Shown here: positions 1 through 12,495 of the stretch, piece after piece
Numbering within the stretch: position 1 is the first letter of the stretch
Layout: each line of letters begins with the position of its first letter
From: Rhizodiscina lignyota
Taxonomy: Eukaryota > Ascomycota > Dothideomycetes > Aulographales > Rhizodiscinaceae
Length of the DNA: 64,000 bases
Direction: 5' to 3'
Assembly (NCBI GenBank): GCA_010015805.1
Contig: ML978126.1
Location: 1,116,001 to 1,180,000, forward strand
The notes under the pieces: model-generated
What the model was told of the DNA's origin: nothing
Seen by the model: the letters and a program-made list of their open reading frames with translations, nothing else
Databases searched by the model: none
Translations under genes and position numbers: made by a program

Positions 1-74
1 GTCGAATAAGGTTAGTGGAGCTCTACATTCGTTGTCGGCCCGCTAGAACAATCGCTGACAGTGGCTTTGTGCAG

Positions 75-2792
75 GCTGCAGATGTTGTTGTCGACGAGAT
101 TAAATCCAAGGGCGGCAAAGCTGTACCGAACTACGACAGCGTCGAGAATGGCGAATCCATCATTAATACCGCGATTCAAAATTTCGGGAGGATCGACATC
201 CTGATCAACAATGCGGGCATCCTTCGAGATATAAGCTTTAAAAACATGAAGGACCAGGATTGGGACCTTGTGCTGGCAGTTCACGTCAGAGGAGCATACA
301 AAGTATGATTAGAATGGATTGAGGGAAACATTGGCATGCGCTGATACTACATTATCCAGTGTGCACGTGCAGCTTGGCCACATTTCCGCAAGCAAAAGTA
401 CGGACGGGTAATCAATACGGCATCTGCATCTGGTCTGTTCGGCAGCTTCGGCCAGGCCAACTATTCAGGTACGTCGTAGATCCGACCCTTACTATGCTTT
501 GGTCTGATACATTGCAGCCGCGAAGCTCGCGCTGGTCGGTTTCACCGAGACCTTGGCCAAAGAAGGCGTCAAATACAACATCCTCTGCAATGTAATTGCG
601 CCTGTTGCTGCGTCTCGGATGACGCAGACCGTCATGCCTCCCGAAGTCCTCAACAACCTCAAGCCAGAGTGGGTCGTTCCGCTCGTCGCAGTCCTCACAC
701 ACGAGTCGAATACGGAAACTGGTTCAATCTTTGAAGTTGGTGGCGGGCACATCGCAAAGTTCAGATGGGAGCGAGCAAAGGGGCTTCTACTGAGAGCAGA
801 CAAGTCCTATACTCCCGGAGCAATTTTGGCCAAGTGGGATAAAGTGAGCGACTTCAGTGAGCCAGAGTATCCATCTGGGCCTGCAAACTTTATGGAGCTC
901 TTAGAGAATGCCATGGAGCTCCCGCCGAATCCACCTGGAGAGAAGATTGACTTCAAGGGCAAAGTTGTCCTAATTACTGGAGCTGGTGGAGGGTGAGTGC
1001 ATCAATGCTGTAATTCTGGCTAACTTTGCTAATGGTCACTAGGTTGGGACGAGCATATGCCCTTCTGTTCGCGAAGCACGGTGCCAAGATTGTCGTTAAT
1101 GATCTGGTTAACCCAGACGATGTAGTCCAGGAAATCCGCAAGATGGGAGGTGAGGCTGCTCCCTCAAAGGCATCTGCGGAAGATGGCGACCTCGTCGTCA
1201 AACACACGATCGATGCTTTCGGTCGCGTTGATGTCGTTATCAACAACGCGGGTATCCTACGTGACAAGGCGTTTACAAATATGGACGATAAACTGTGGGA
1301 GAGTGTGATGAACGTTCATCTACGCGGCACATATAAAATCACCAAAGCGGCCTGGCCGTATATGCTGAAACAGAAATACGGACGTATTATCAACACCACT
1401 AGCACTTCTGGAATCTACGGCAACTTTGGCCAAGCAAACTATGCCGCAGCGAAATGCGGTATCCTGGGCTTCTCACGTGCGCTTGCGAGGGAGGGTGCCA
1501 AGTACAATATCTACGTCAACACAATCGCGCCAAATGCGGGTACCAACATGACCCGTACGATCATGCCGGAGGAGATGGTTCAAGCCTTCAAGCCAGATTA
1601 CGTTGCACCGATGGTTGTGCTCCTCTGCTCCGATAAAGTCCCAGAGGAACCGACTGGTGGCCTGTATGAAGTTGGATCTGGCTGGCAGGGTCGAACAAGG
1701 TGGCAGAGGAGCAACGGAGTCCGCTTCCCAATCGACGTTCCATTGACCCCCGAGGCTGTGGCCAAGGTCTGGGACAAAATCCTCGACTTTGACGATGGTG
1801 AAGCAGACAACCCTGAATCAGCACAAGATGCGCTCGGAAAGGTCATGGCCAACTTCTCAAACAAAGCTAATTCCAGCGACGATGAGGAGGACGGCGATTC
1901 CGACAAAGAAGACTACCTTGCGAACATCGAGGCGGCGAAGAAGGCCAAGGCAGAGGGAACCGAGTTCTCCTACAACGAGAAGGATGTCATCCTATACAAC
2001 CTTGGCCTAGGCGCTAAGCGCACTCAGCTCCCACTGGTCTACGAGAACTCGGACGATTTCCAAGTCCTCCCGACATTCGGCGTCATCCCTCCCTTCAACG
2101 CCACCGCACCGTTCAGCCTGAGCGATGTGATGCCAAACTTCTCGCCCATGATGCTCCTGCACGGCGAGCAGTACCTCGAAATCCGCAAATTCCCAATCCC
2201 CACTGAAGCAACACTCGTCTCCTACCCTTCCCTGATCGAGGTCCAAGACAAAGGTGCCGCTGCCGTCGCAGTTACCGGCACCGTCACGAAGGACAAGGAC
2301 TCCGGCGAGGACGTGTTCTACAACGAGGCCACCATCTTCGTACGTGGCGCCGGCGGCTTCGGAGGCTCACCCAAAGGCAAGGACCGTGGCCCCGCGTCGA
2401 AGAACTACAAGCCGCCGCAGCGCAATCCGGACGCCGTCGAGGTGGAGAAGACGTCGGACGACCAGGCTGCGCTGTACCGTCTCTCCGGCGACAGGAATCC
2501 GCTGCACATCGATCCCGAGTTCAGCAAGGTTGGTGGCTTCAAGACCCCCATCCTGCACGGGCTGTGCTTCTTCGGTATCGCGGGTAAGGCGGTGCTTAAG
2601 CACTTCGGGTACTATAGGAATATTAAGGTGCGGTTTGCGGGCACGGTGCTGCCGGGTCAGACGCTCAAGACGGAGATGTGGAAGGAGGGCAAGGTTGTGG
2701 TTTTCCAGACCACGGTGGTGGAGACGGGCAAGCTATGCATTTCTGGTGCAGGGGCAGAGTTGATGGAGGGTGCTGAGAAGGCGAAGCTGTAG
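75..2792 (+). CDS. FOX2: Peroxisomal multifunctional beta-oxidation enzyme type 2 (hydratase/dehydrogenase), 5' partial
   Basis: Performs the second and third steps of peroxisomal fatty-acid beta-oxidation, (3R)-specific hydration of trans-2-enoyl-CoA and NAD-dependent oxidation. Exons read as 75-302, 360-468, 518-992 and 1043-2792; bases 1-74 are the end of an intron and the N-terminus lies outside the window. Order of domains: a truncated first SDR domain ([10 protein letters not shown], then the catalytic NYSAAK split by an intron), a second full SDR domain ([22 protein letters not shown]), an acidic linker, and a MaoC-like hydratase domain with the D-x-N-P-x-H segment [13 protein letters not shown]. 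The last three residues, AKL, form a PTS1 peroxisomal signal. There is no SCP2 domain, as usual for fungal proteins. The 854 codons seen fit a full protein of about 900 residues. Family identity is clear. Confidence 0.95.
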
Positions 2793-3068
2793 ATTGACAG
2801 GACATGTGAAGGTTGGGTATCATCGTCAAGCTTGGGAGTAGGTTTGATGCAAGGAAATGAAATAGCAAAGCTGTAAATTGAGCGACTTGATAAGAGGTTT
2901 GGCTATCATCGCCCTTTGGCTAGCACGTACTTTGGAAGGAAAATGTAAAAGTAGTGAAATTCAATCAATGTCGATAGGCTCGCGATGCTGCAGTTATATT
3001 AAGTGGGAATGTATTCCAATTGCGCCTATGCCAAACTATCTGGGTATATAACTATCTTGTATATCGCT

Positions 3069-4955
3069 CTATGAAGTCTTTTCCCCAACCGGAGCTTGCC
3101 CTTCTACCGGATGGTTTTCTTCACCAACTACGCCTTCTTCCACATCGCCCTCGCTTAGTGCCTTCTCTTTCGCTTCCCTCTCTATTCTCTGTCTCCTCTC
3201 CTCCCTCCACTGAGGACCCCATTTAATCAGCACCCACTGAATGGGACTAAACGCGGCAACCACCAAAGCAATAAACGTGAAACACCACCCTCGTCCCATG
3301 GCATCCACCATTTCAACGATAATACCCGTACCGGCCGCACCGATCAGACATCTGACCAAATTATTCGCCGCCGTCGCCGTCGCAGGAGCTTGTAAATACA
3401 CATCGACCAACAGCACTGACTGTGCGTTGAATCCGCCAGTGAGCGTGAGGCCTATCACGAAATGTAGGATGAGCGGTGCCGCGAGCGGGGCGTTGATCTC
3501 GAGCATCCAGCCGTACAGTACATAACACACCAGACCGATGTAAATAAGCGGCGTCGCTACCGCGAGCCGCACTTTCTCTAGCGGGAAATCCTTCAGGTTC
3601 TGCGCCACACGGCGATCAACCGAGATGCCCATCTGCCTCGCAGTGCGCGCAAAGTTCCAATCAAGTAGGCGGCCGATGAGGATCGGGGCACACATGGCGC
3701 CGACGCCGAATGGGATGCAACTGATGCCGATCTGCAGGTCGTCGAAGCCGTAGATCTGTGCGAAGAGGTACGGCTGCGACGCGAGGATGTCGAAGAAGGA
3801 GGTGTAGATGATGCTGTTGTATAGCAGCAGCAGACCGAGGTCCTTTTCGAACACGATCTTGATGGTGTTCCACGGGTTGGGGAAGCGAAGTTCTCTTTTA
3901 CGTGCGAGTGCTGCGCGGGCGGCACGCTGGGAGTCGCGCGATACGGTGCGGGAGAGCGTGCCGTTCGCGGCGTCAGCTTCACGCTGCTTTTGGAGTTTGC
4001 GGTGCTGCAGGTAGGCGATGAGGGACATGTTCCAGCCTTGGGGTCTGATGCTGCCGTCGCCGACGATGTTGCGGCACGTCTCGGGGTAGAGGATGAAGAA
4101 TGGGACGAGATAGGATCCGGCGAAGATGGTAAGGAACCAGAATATCGACCTCCAGCCGAGAAATTGTGCTAGAATACCACCAAGGACAGGCCCTATGGCT
4201 GGGCCTATCATTAGGGCTGACATTGACCACCCCATCCAGACGCCTCTTTCTGCAGAGGTTGCTATGTCTGCCACGACGCCAGATGTGATGGCGACCATGC
4301 CGGATGAGCCTGAAGATTGGACGCACCGGAGGATGAAGAGTGCAGCATATGAATTCTGGAGCGCAAGACCTTGAAAGCAATGTTAGCATCTTCTTCTTTC
4401 GATATCTGACCCTTTATGCGTCGTACCAATATTTGCAGCAATATAGATAATAAATCCAATTACAATTGTCGGCCGTCTACCAGCCATATCGCTAAGGTCA
4501 CCCATAATACTTGGAGCTAACCCCTGAAAAATCATGTACGATGTCAATGTAAGATTGATGAGCGTGTTGCTGACATGTAGGTCTGCTGAGAGCGTATTGA
4601 GTGCTGGAAAGTAGATTTGTGCTGTGATGGGACTAATGATTCCGCCCCAGCACATCATGAAGACGATGAATGTTTTCTGTCTCTTCGTGAAGATCGAATG
4701 AACCTTGGGCTGGCCAGAGGCCGTTCCTTGTGCTTCGAGGTCGGCATCTTGGGCCGTGATGTTGTCGTTCGGCTCCGGCTCTGGGCTAGATATCGCAATT
4801 GACGATGGAGTTTTGGGCCGAGCATCATTCTTTTGCTCGTACGCCTCGACTTTCTCGTCTAGTTTTTCTTCGTAAGCTATAACATGTGTCGCATGTGGTT
4901 GCGGAGAGAGATGTTCCGCATCGTTCGCCTTCTTTTCGTTAGATGGGGATATCAT
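3069..4955 (-). CDS. MFS transporter, DHA1 drug:H+ antiporter type
   Basis: Exons 4427-4955 and 3069-4369 join through a 57-bp intron to give 609 residues. An acidic, Ser/Pro-rich cytosolic N-terminus of about 95 residues precedes the first membrane segment (FIVFMMCWGGIISPIT). Segment 2-3 carries the MFS motif A region (GDLSDMAGRRP), and further on come TLTSYMIFQGLAPS and the antiporter motif C-like run MIGPAIGPVLGGILAQF. A charged central loop of about 70 residues separates the two six-helix halves, as in fungal DHA1 carriers related to yeast Qdr/Dtr transporters. The C-tail is acidic and Lys/Glu-rich. Substrate cannot be read from sequence; multidrug, polyamine or organic-acid export are all possible. 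It is transcribed away from the SNARE gene across a 0.5-kb divergent promoter. Confidence 0.88.
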
Positions 4956-5453
4956 GATGTTCTAAGAAAATCGTCTGGAGACAGAGACATTGGGAATTGA
5001 GGCTTAAACAGACAGATATATGTACATAGACAGTAAGAGAGATTCTTGAACGAGGCCATGATGACTATCTGAAAATGATATCTGTCGTGCGTACGGCACT
5101 AAGGCAAATCACGATACTTACCGTATATCCGCACCATTAGCGAATGAAGGAAGAGATTTAGTGCCGCATAGTGTCTGATACCATCGACACGGCTCGGAGG
5201 TACCGATGTATCAGTGCTGAGAGCTTTTGATAGAAGACGGTGAGGTCGTTTTTATGCCGATATTGCCGGTAGAGTACTAGCACATAGTTCTGCATTTGAT
5301 CCGAGTTCGCTTAAATACCGATTACTCAAGCCGAGATCGGACCGCTTCCCTCACGTGCTCTCGCGACTGACAGCTGGAGCTTCGAGCTCTGAAGCGTGGA
5401 GAGTAATCCACATCTCAAACGCGCTCGCGAGGGACAGCTCCAGTCCAAGCGCG
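4956..5453. other. Divergent intergenic promoter region
   Basis: About 500 bp between the start codons of the DHA1 transporter (minus) and the Ufe1 SNARE (plus). It must hold both promoters. I saw no further coding sequence or repeat in it. Confidence 0.5.
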
Positions 5454-6546
5454 ATGGACATCACACCTCAGTACTACGATCTATGCCGACAGGTTCGACC
5501 AGGCATCCAATTGAAGCTTTACACCTTCAACGTGGACACCCTCAACGAGTTCCTCAAAGAAGCGTACCGCATAGTGCACACCACTTCCCCCATGTTGTCC
5601 CCAACTCATGGCTAACAAACCCCAGAATACACACATCTCAGAATTAGTAACCTACCTCCGCCGCATCCGCCCGGCGTACCTCAGCCTATCGCAACCTGCG
5701 CGCCACACACGCCTCCGCCAATCGACCGACACGCACCTCACCGACGTCCAGCGTGCGCAAATCGATGCCTCCACGTCGCAATTGCTCTCGCAGATCAACG
5801 CGTCCATCACGCAGCTGCATACGGCCGAAACGGCCAGAGCAGAGGGGTACATCCAGATCGCGGCGAAGAAGCGGCAGCGCGGGCTGGGCGTGCTGAAGTC
5901 CTGGGCTAGCGGGGGAGGAGTTGTTGCAAAGAGCCCGGAGGAACAGGAGGAGGATGGGCGGGAGGAGGCGCTGAGGCTGTATAGAGAGGAGGTGGTGAGG
6001 TATTTGCGGCGACGGCTGGAGCGTGCGGGGGAGGCGCAGAGGGGGATGGTCGAGGTGCGGCTGGAGAGGGAGAGGGAGAAGGAGGCCAGTGTGCTGTATA
6101 AGATCCGGGGGGCTGAAGGATCAAGAATGGGTGGGAGTGGAGATTGGAGTAGGATGGGATTTGCTGGTTCTGATGGTCTGAGGGTGGAAGAGCTGCAACG
6201 GGAGAAAGAGGCGGAAAGCGAATTGAGCCCGGAGCAGTTGCAGCTCTTTGAGAAGGAGAATTCTAGTATGCTGAAGCATTATACGGATCAGCTGGACCAG
6301 GTCAAGAATGCGGAGAAGAGCTTGATTGAGATTTCGGATTTGCAGACGACGCTGGCGGCGAATCTGACTGTACAGGCGGATAATATAGACATACTGGTGG
6401 AAGACTCATTCATGACGCACGAAAACGTGGGCAAGGGAAACAAAGAGCTGAAAAGGGCAAGCGAGAGGAAGAGCACGGCACAGATGGTATTTTGGACTAC
6501 GTGTGCGTTTTGCACCGGGTTGGTGGTTTGGGACCTGATATTCTGA
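5454..6546 (+). CDS. UFE1: ER Qa-SNARE, syntaxin-18/Ufe1 family
   Basis: Target SNARE of the endoplasmic reticulum that receives COPI retrograde vesicles. Exon 1 is 5454-5573 and exon 2 5626-6546 (52-bp phase-0 intron); the protein has 346 residues. The start at MDITPQYY matches the syntaxin-18 N-terminal domain. The region after it is helical and carries a long Arg/Glu-rich stretch in the middle, which is longer than in yeast. The SNARE helix covers roughly residues 265-325 (LDQVKNAEKSLIEIS to NKELKRASERKS) with the zero-layer Gln in LTVQADNIDIL. The C-terminus is a single tail anchor (MVFWTTCAFCTGLVVWDLIF). Its functional partner, a COPI coat subunit, happens to lie at the far end of the window. 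An upstream in-frame reading exists, but no conserved residues support an earlier start. Confidence 0.85.
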
Positions 6547-6783
6547 GCGAGCAGAAGTTCCATACCCAAGTTTATATTGGCTCATGAGAGACGGAAGTGG
6601 AATTGGTATCCATTTTGTCTAACCAGGACTCCTGGATATACACAAATAAAGGCACCATGTCGCAGTGCATAATAGAATCAGAGCATAGAAGCATTCCCCG
6701 TCAACCAGCCATATCAGCATCACTTCATCCCGTCATCACCGTCATCTCGACACCCTTCAAGAGTGGTATACCACCTGGCCAGA

Positions 6784-8280
6784 CTAGTTCGTGGCTCTCA
6801 CAATCTTGTTTATGGCCTCAGCCACGTACTGGACGTTGTTCGTGTTGATACCAGCCATTGAGACACGTCCGTTCTTCGTCATGTAGATGTGCGAGTCTGC
6901 CCTGAGCTTCTGCACCTGTGCCTCAGTCAGGCCGGTGAAGCTGAACATGCCAATCTGATCCGTGATGTGGTTCCACGTTCCAGGCGTGCCAAGCTCCTCG
7001 AGCTTCGAGCGCAGTGCCTTGCGCATCTCGATGATGCGGCTAGACATGGTGCGCAGGTCCTCCTCCCACATTGCGAAGAGCGCGGGGTCGTTCAGGACGA
7101 GGGAAGCAATGCGGGCACCGTAGGCTGGGGGGTTCGAGATTTCAGAGCGCTGAAGAATGGCGAGTTGAGAAGCAACACGAGTCGCAACATCTGTGGCGTC
7201 CGAGGCTGGAGCAGCGACGAAGTGGAAGCATCCAGCACGCTCGCCGTACAGGCCAAAGTTCTTGGCGTATGATTGCGCAACGACCAGCTCGAAGCCTTGC
7301 TCGACGAAGTAGCTGATTGCCCAGCCGTCGCGCGCAAGATCACCGGACGCGAAACCCTGATACGCGCAGTCGAAGAAGGGGAAGAGGTTCCTCGCCTTCA
7401 TGACCTCTGCGACCTGCTTCCACTGATCTTGTGTGGGGTCGACACCGGTGGGGTTGTGCGCGCATGCGTGCAGGAGGATGATGGAGCCCTCAGGGGCAGA
7501 CTTGATGCTCGAGAGCATGCCATCGAAGTCGAGACCGCGGGTCTTAGCGGAGAAGTAGGGGTAGGTGGTGATGGGGAGGTTGACGTTGCTGAAGATCTGG
7601 TTGTGGTTGGCCCACGTGGGGGAGGAGAAGTACACGGACGAGGTTTGGCCGGGGCGGTAGAACTTCTTGAGGAAGAGAGCGCCGAGATGGACAGCTCCAG
7701 TACCGGAGATGGTTTGCAGTGATGCCACCTGTTCGTGGAGTGAGTATGTCGTGGTCAGGACGAAAGGTTCGTCGAAAAGGAAGCATTGAGCTCAGGTATG
7801 ATGTAGGTCATGGAACGCACCCTCTTCTCGCTAATAGCAGGGCTATTCTTCCCAAGAATGAGCTTCTGCGAAGCGCTTGTGAATTGCTGAAGACCGGCAA
7901 TAGGAAGGTATTCGTGGTCGAGGTTCGGATCGCTTCTCAGCACCGCATCCGCCTATGCAAAGTCAGAGAGTTATGTTTCAGAATATGCGCCGCAGCTTAA
8001 GGCTACAATGAGGATCAATTACCTTCTTGACCACTGGCAAGACCCACGGCTTTGCATTGTCGTCTCTGTAAGCTCCAATGCCCAAGTCGACCTTCTTCTC
8101 AAACGTGTCTGCCCTGTACGCGGTCATCAGCCCGAACAGCGGGTCCTCAGGCGCCTTGGGGACGACATCTGCGGCGAAGGACGTGGTCTTGTGGGTGCCG
8201 TTGGTAGCCATGTGTGCCGATAATTGCTGTAGTCTTCGTGTTGGTTGTGGGGGAGGATGTGGAGTTGCGGAGGGAGACAT
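6784..8280 (-). CDS. Aspartate aminotransferase
   Basis: PLP enzyme interconverting aspartate/2-oxoglutarate and oxaloacetate/glutamate. Exons 8023-8280, 7821-7952 and 6784-7728 give 444 residues from the first ATG. A second in-frame ATG at 8211 (MATNGTHKTT) gives 421 residues and matches the usual length better. Visible family motifs are GAYRDDNAKPWVLPVV near the N-terminus, SGTGAVHLG, HACAHNPTGVDP, FFDCAYQGFASGD and the PLP-lysine segment SYAKNFGLYGERAG. The 23-residue extension is Pro/Gln-rich with only two Arg, so mitochondrial import is uncertain; the C-terminus (VRATN) is not a PTS1. I favour the cytosolic isozyme. It is convergent with the UFE1 gene, with only 237 bp between stop codons. 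Confidence 0.92.
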
Positions 8281-9500
8281 TTTTTAGAGCTGGGCTCTGC
8301 TGCAAGAAGCTCACCGCAACGCACCACCAAAGCCCGTGCTCCGATGCAGCCTCTTCCTTGATTCGGACGCGAATCCCGCGGGAAGAAAATTCCTTTGACT
8401 GCTGGCGTTTGCTCTGACTCGATCACGACAGGCGAGCGAATGCGGCGACGACAGATATCGCATGCAATGGACACTCGACGGTTATATCCAGGTGCGCGGA
8501 CCGTTCACTCAAGCTTGTGACGCTCATGCATCGTTTGGACTCGGGATCTCTTATGTCATTTTCGCCTCGGTGACAGGCCCTGAAGCCACGAGATTCGGAC
8601 GGCACTCCTGCATCCCTTTCACGCAGTATTGAACCTCGGCCTAGCACTAGAGCATAGCCACGAGCGTTTCGCCCTCCTGCTCCATGCCCGGCAATATGCC
8701 TCTAAAGCAGATTCCGCTGTCGGCAGAGAGACGGCGATGACCAAACCAAACCAGCTCTGCAGGTACAATGCATTTCGTATCTCCCATGCTTCCCGCGCAT
8801 GCATGCAGCGAATAAGACCGAGAGAATTTCACACACTACCAAATTCACCTCCAGACCAAGAGATGAAAGTCTGAGGCGGCGCAACAACAACCGCCGTAGC
8901 GCATACCAATCAGGAACCCCTGCATGCGGATCATCCCGCTGCGCGATGCTACTCTCGAGTTCATGTACGAGTTGGAATATAAAAGCTCACGCTCCAAAGC
9001 CAAGGGATGTGGGAGCAAACACCCCACTATGTTTGGGTACAGGCGTTTTGGCTGTTGGTATTCTTGCTAGTGACAGATCCCTGTTGATTGAGCGGTCGTG
9101 CTCGCTATCATTAAACTTGATTGATGATCACCATCGTTAAAGTGCAGTGAGTATTTCTCCTTTTCAACAATGTCCTCATTTTCGACGTCCACTTCCTCGC
9201 ATTGGTCCCCTGGAGCGTCGACGTCGTTGCAATTGGTAGTCTCATGGGTTTTCTCCTGCATCGCACTATCTCTGAGGGTAGAATGTCAAATTACTGCTGT
9301 CATGCACGCGGAGCCCTCTTTCCTGCTTCAAACAATAAAACTCCTGCTTCTGGGCCCCTTTCTGAGCGTATTAGACGTTGCGGTCTGGTATCGATCCGTC
9401 GCATCGAGTCCGGATCAACAATAGACAAAAGACTCAGAGGGAGCTCATTACCCATCGACAATCGTCACGGAAATAATTGTCCAACATATGATTCTGTACC
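8281..9500. other. Gene-poor intergenic region
   Basis: About 1.2 kb upstream of the aminotransferase. Only short unsupported ORFs overlap one another on both strands; no frame has conserved motifs or splice-linked exons. It presumably contains the aminotransferase promoter at its left end. Confidence 0.45.
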
Positions 9501-10446
9501 ATGATCATGGATATATACGACAAACCCAAATACATTGTAGAAGACACGGACCGGGGCTATGTCGTCCGATCCAAAGACTCAGAAGAAGATGTAGAGTACA
9601 TCTCATTCCCAAAGCGCCTGGACAAGGCAGTCATGCGAGACGGACTGCTATTATATCACACCGCATGTTCGAAAACGTCTCGAGGACTCACCGATATAGA
9701 GCTCGACAATCTCGATGAGGATATCTTTAAACAAGATCGCTGCGAAATGGATAGCATTCTTCAGCGTATGGCGAAAGACAAGATAACCCAGCGCTGGATT
9801 CGGAGCCGACTGCTTGCTGTGGCAGATTGAGGATTGCCACGGTATGTGGGCGGAATACCTCGACTATATGATCGAGTGCATAGACCTCGTACTCCGCATA
9901 TGCCCATTGTGGAGGAGATGCCAGAGGATCCAGAACCAGAGCCGAAACCAGAGCCTGGACAGCGCTGTCCACGTAAGTGTTGGGCTCATGTGAATGTATG
10001 CCTGAAGAAATCGAAGCTTGGAAGAATAAATGGGGAGATGTACTCGGTTCGAAGCCATCGATTGGACAGCGCTGCCCCTGTGACCGCTGAGATTGCACTT
10101 GGACGCTTGAAGACCTTGAGGTATGGAAGGAGAAATAGGGGGATGCGATCAACGATAGATGGGGCCCCCAAATGGCACTCTTGACCTTCAAACAGAGTGC
10201 ATAGTGCCCTATTTGCCAGAGTACCTCGAGGAGCACATGGTATTTGACACACACTTCGATTATGCGACTGCGGAGCTAGAGACAGTGCGGAAATTGATCG
10301 ATGAGCTGCCCGAGGATGGCCGACCAAGTCAGTCGGATGTTGAGTGGATGCTCGGCGACGTACTTCAGTACCTGCGCTTACAGCCCAAGGTTACGGGGGA
10401 GCCGGAGCCGATGTCTGACAGGCAATATGATTGCAAGAGTGTATGA
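9501..10446 (+). pseudogene. Decayed gene of unknown function
   Basis: Three frames together look like one old protein. An acidic segment starts at 9501 (MIMDIYDKPKYIVEDTD) and runs to about 9815, where the frame shifts by one and continues as DCHGMWAEYLDYMIECIDLV to a clean GTAAGT donor at 9973. After that, the frame starting at 9998 (MPEEIEAWKNKWGD) holds TGA at 10088 and TAG at 10136. A further shift near 10185 leads to a last acidic segment (EEHMVFDTHFDYATAE) ending at 10446. The intra-frame stops fit CGA to TGA and TGG to TAG transitions, as RIP-type mutation would give. The segment EEIEAWKNKWGD recurs in altered form as EDLEVWKEK-stop-GD, suggesting an internal repeat. No known family was recognised. 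A multi-intron functional gene cannot be fully excluded. Confidence 0.45.
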
Positions 10447-11778
10447 ACAAGGTGCAGAAAGTATGAAGATGCTTAGGAAGACGCTGTAATTGATGATTAG
10501 CATGTCTAAACGTATAGTGCAGAAGAATTCGATTTACCAATACATACTTCGATGTTTATCCTCTCTTCCACTGTATTTGGCCGCATGACGTCCAGGTCCG
10601 AAATGAAGAGAATCCAGTCGCGAAGCTTGAAGGGACCTCGATTTCTCCAAGTACACGATCTGAAGAGCCTTGGGCAACAATGTCCATTAGACAACACCTG
10701 TGCTCGCCCGAGCACGTCAAGTGGGCAACGCTGAATCTAGTAAGTTCCTCTTACATGCGTCGCGGCCTTCGTGTTTAACTGTGCGTCATGTTCCTTATTC
10801 GATACATCGTCCGGTGGCGAGAGGGTTATAGAGCGGCCGTGAATAATCGAGTTGCATATGGCAAATCACACGGCTTGGAACAGAGAAGGGAGGCACGGAG
10901 ACTAAAGTGTTGCTCGGCACTATAAACCGGCAGATAGGAAGAGCGGCTTATGACATACTTTTACTGTTTCAGGATATCCAGCGGATTGATCGGAAGAAGC
11001 TTCTCCTATACTCAAGCCATGTGTCAGACACAGGGTACACAAGAAAGAAGTTGCGAACGCGTTCGGACTTATCGCGCTAAAGTGCATGTTCAATCCCCGG
11101 GAAAGAGACCCTAGTAACGGTGTTTGCGAGTGCTTAGCAGCACGAGTAAATGCGATAAGAATAAGCATCTACGCCATGCAACACGTGTAAAGAGAGAGCG
11201 TGCCCCAGAAAGGAGACGCGCAAGCAGAAATAAAAGTGGTGGTCGGTGGTAGGGTACGTAACAGGAGAAAAACGTTCAGCGACAACACACTAGTGTGCTC
11301 TAGGTTGCGGACCAAACAGGTAAGAGGCATGCTAACAACTCGTATGCAGATCCTCAGCCATCAGCAGGTGGTAGAAGCAGATGCAAACACATAGGTGAGC
11401 GCGAAACTCAAGCCTGGTTACGGCTCAGCAAGAGTACGGGTTGGCAGAGAAACTTTACGCTCTAGATCAGTGGTCAAACAGAGAAGACTGTCCATGATCT
11501 GCGAAACGAAGGCCCAGGCATAGTACACGAGGAGAAGAATAACCTGCCGTTGGCAGAAAATGTATGATGTCGTTCCATGTGCGGCGCCGTAGAAGGGTCT
11601 CCAGTGATGTAGCTCACGTACGCTCGGCGACTGGGTGGATACATAGGGGTGCGCCGGCTCCCGTAGCCCTTCAGACCAATCGTCGAACATAGTACAATAG
11701 GAAAAGAAGATACAAAGGCATAGTCCGAGAGGAGACGGGCGTATCCCGCAGAATGACAGAAGTGTAATTTAGTTGCTG
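10447..11778. other. Intergenic region without recognised genes
   Basis: About 1.3 kb with short overlapping ORFs on both strands, none longer than about 100 codons and none with recognisable motifs. It lies between two coding remnants and may be degraded repeat DNA. Confidence 0.4.
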
Positions 11779-12230
11779 TCATCTTGAGTCGGCGATAGGA
11801 TAATAGCGGAAAAGGAGCTGATTCTCCACAAAGACCTGCCTTTCCACTCTGGCAAACTTCACGTCGAAGGTTGGCTCTTGTCGGATAAAATTCGTCAAAA
11901 TCAGACCGTCCGTCGCTACAGAATAAAGTGGGGCAATGTGTTTAAGGGGTACCTCGTCCTTTACGCTTACAAACCCAATAATAACGTTAGCTGCGCCCCT
12001 TTTAGCCAAACATGGATAGTATCGCATCCTCCGCTTGCCTAGAAGGGGTATATTACAATCAGCTACATCAAAGAACCACACTATACAGGGTCGGTATAAC
12101 CTTAAACATAGACTCTATGGTAAGACGGCGCGCTGCACAACATATATAGATTCCGTCTCATCTACTAGCAGTTGTACCCCAATTCTGAATTTCTCCTTCT
12201 TGTAGAGTGCAGCCCCAGTAACGGCTCCAC
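11779..12230 (-). pseudogene. Coding remnant, unknown protein
   Basis: Read on the minus strand, one frame stays open from about 12230 to 11779 apart from a single TAG near 12132. It reads GAALYKKEKFRIGVQLLVDE before the stop and WFFDVADCNIPLLGKRRMRY, then NVIIGFVSVKDEVPLKHIAP, after it. The composition (mixed hydrophobic and charged, no low-complexity bias) looks like true protein, but no ATG opens it and no family was recognised. A degraded transposon or gene relic is most likely. Confidence 0.3.
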
Positions 12231-12495
12231 AGCTCGAAGGTTAGTTCTCAATGTGTCTCTAGCTGGAGAAAGAACCCATGTTTACGGGCGTTAGCCTTTT
12301 CGGTCGGACATAAGATCTGGCGCAGTTTCGCGCTTCGAAAGGCCGAGCCGATCTACCGTCCTGGACCGTCCCTTCCTTTTACGCCATCGAAATCCTATAT
12401 TTCACTTAATAAATATTTTCCACCATGCCGTCTTTCCTTCCAGTTCGCGCCTTCAGGTCGTCTTCTCTTTATCACTCTCCAATTCAATAGTAAAG

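Noticed and set aside
2254-2763. 169-codon Arg/Ser-rich ORF inside FOX2
   Set aside because: Out-of-frame shadow of a GC-rich conserved exon; low-complexity composition and no independent signal.
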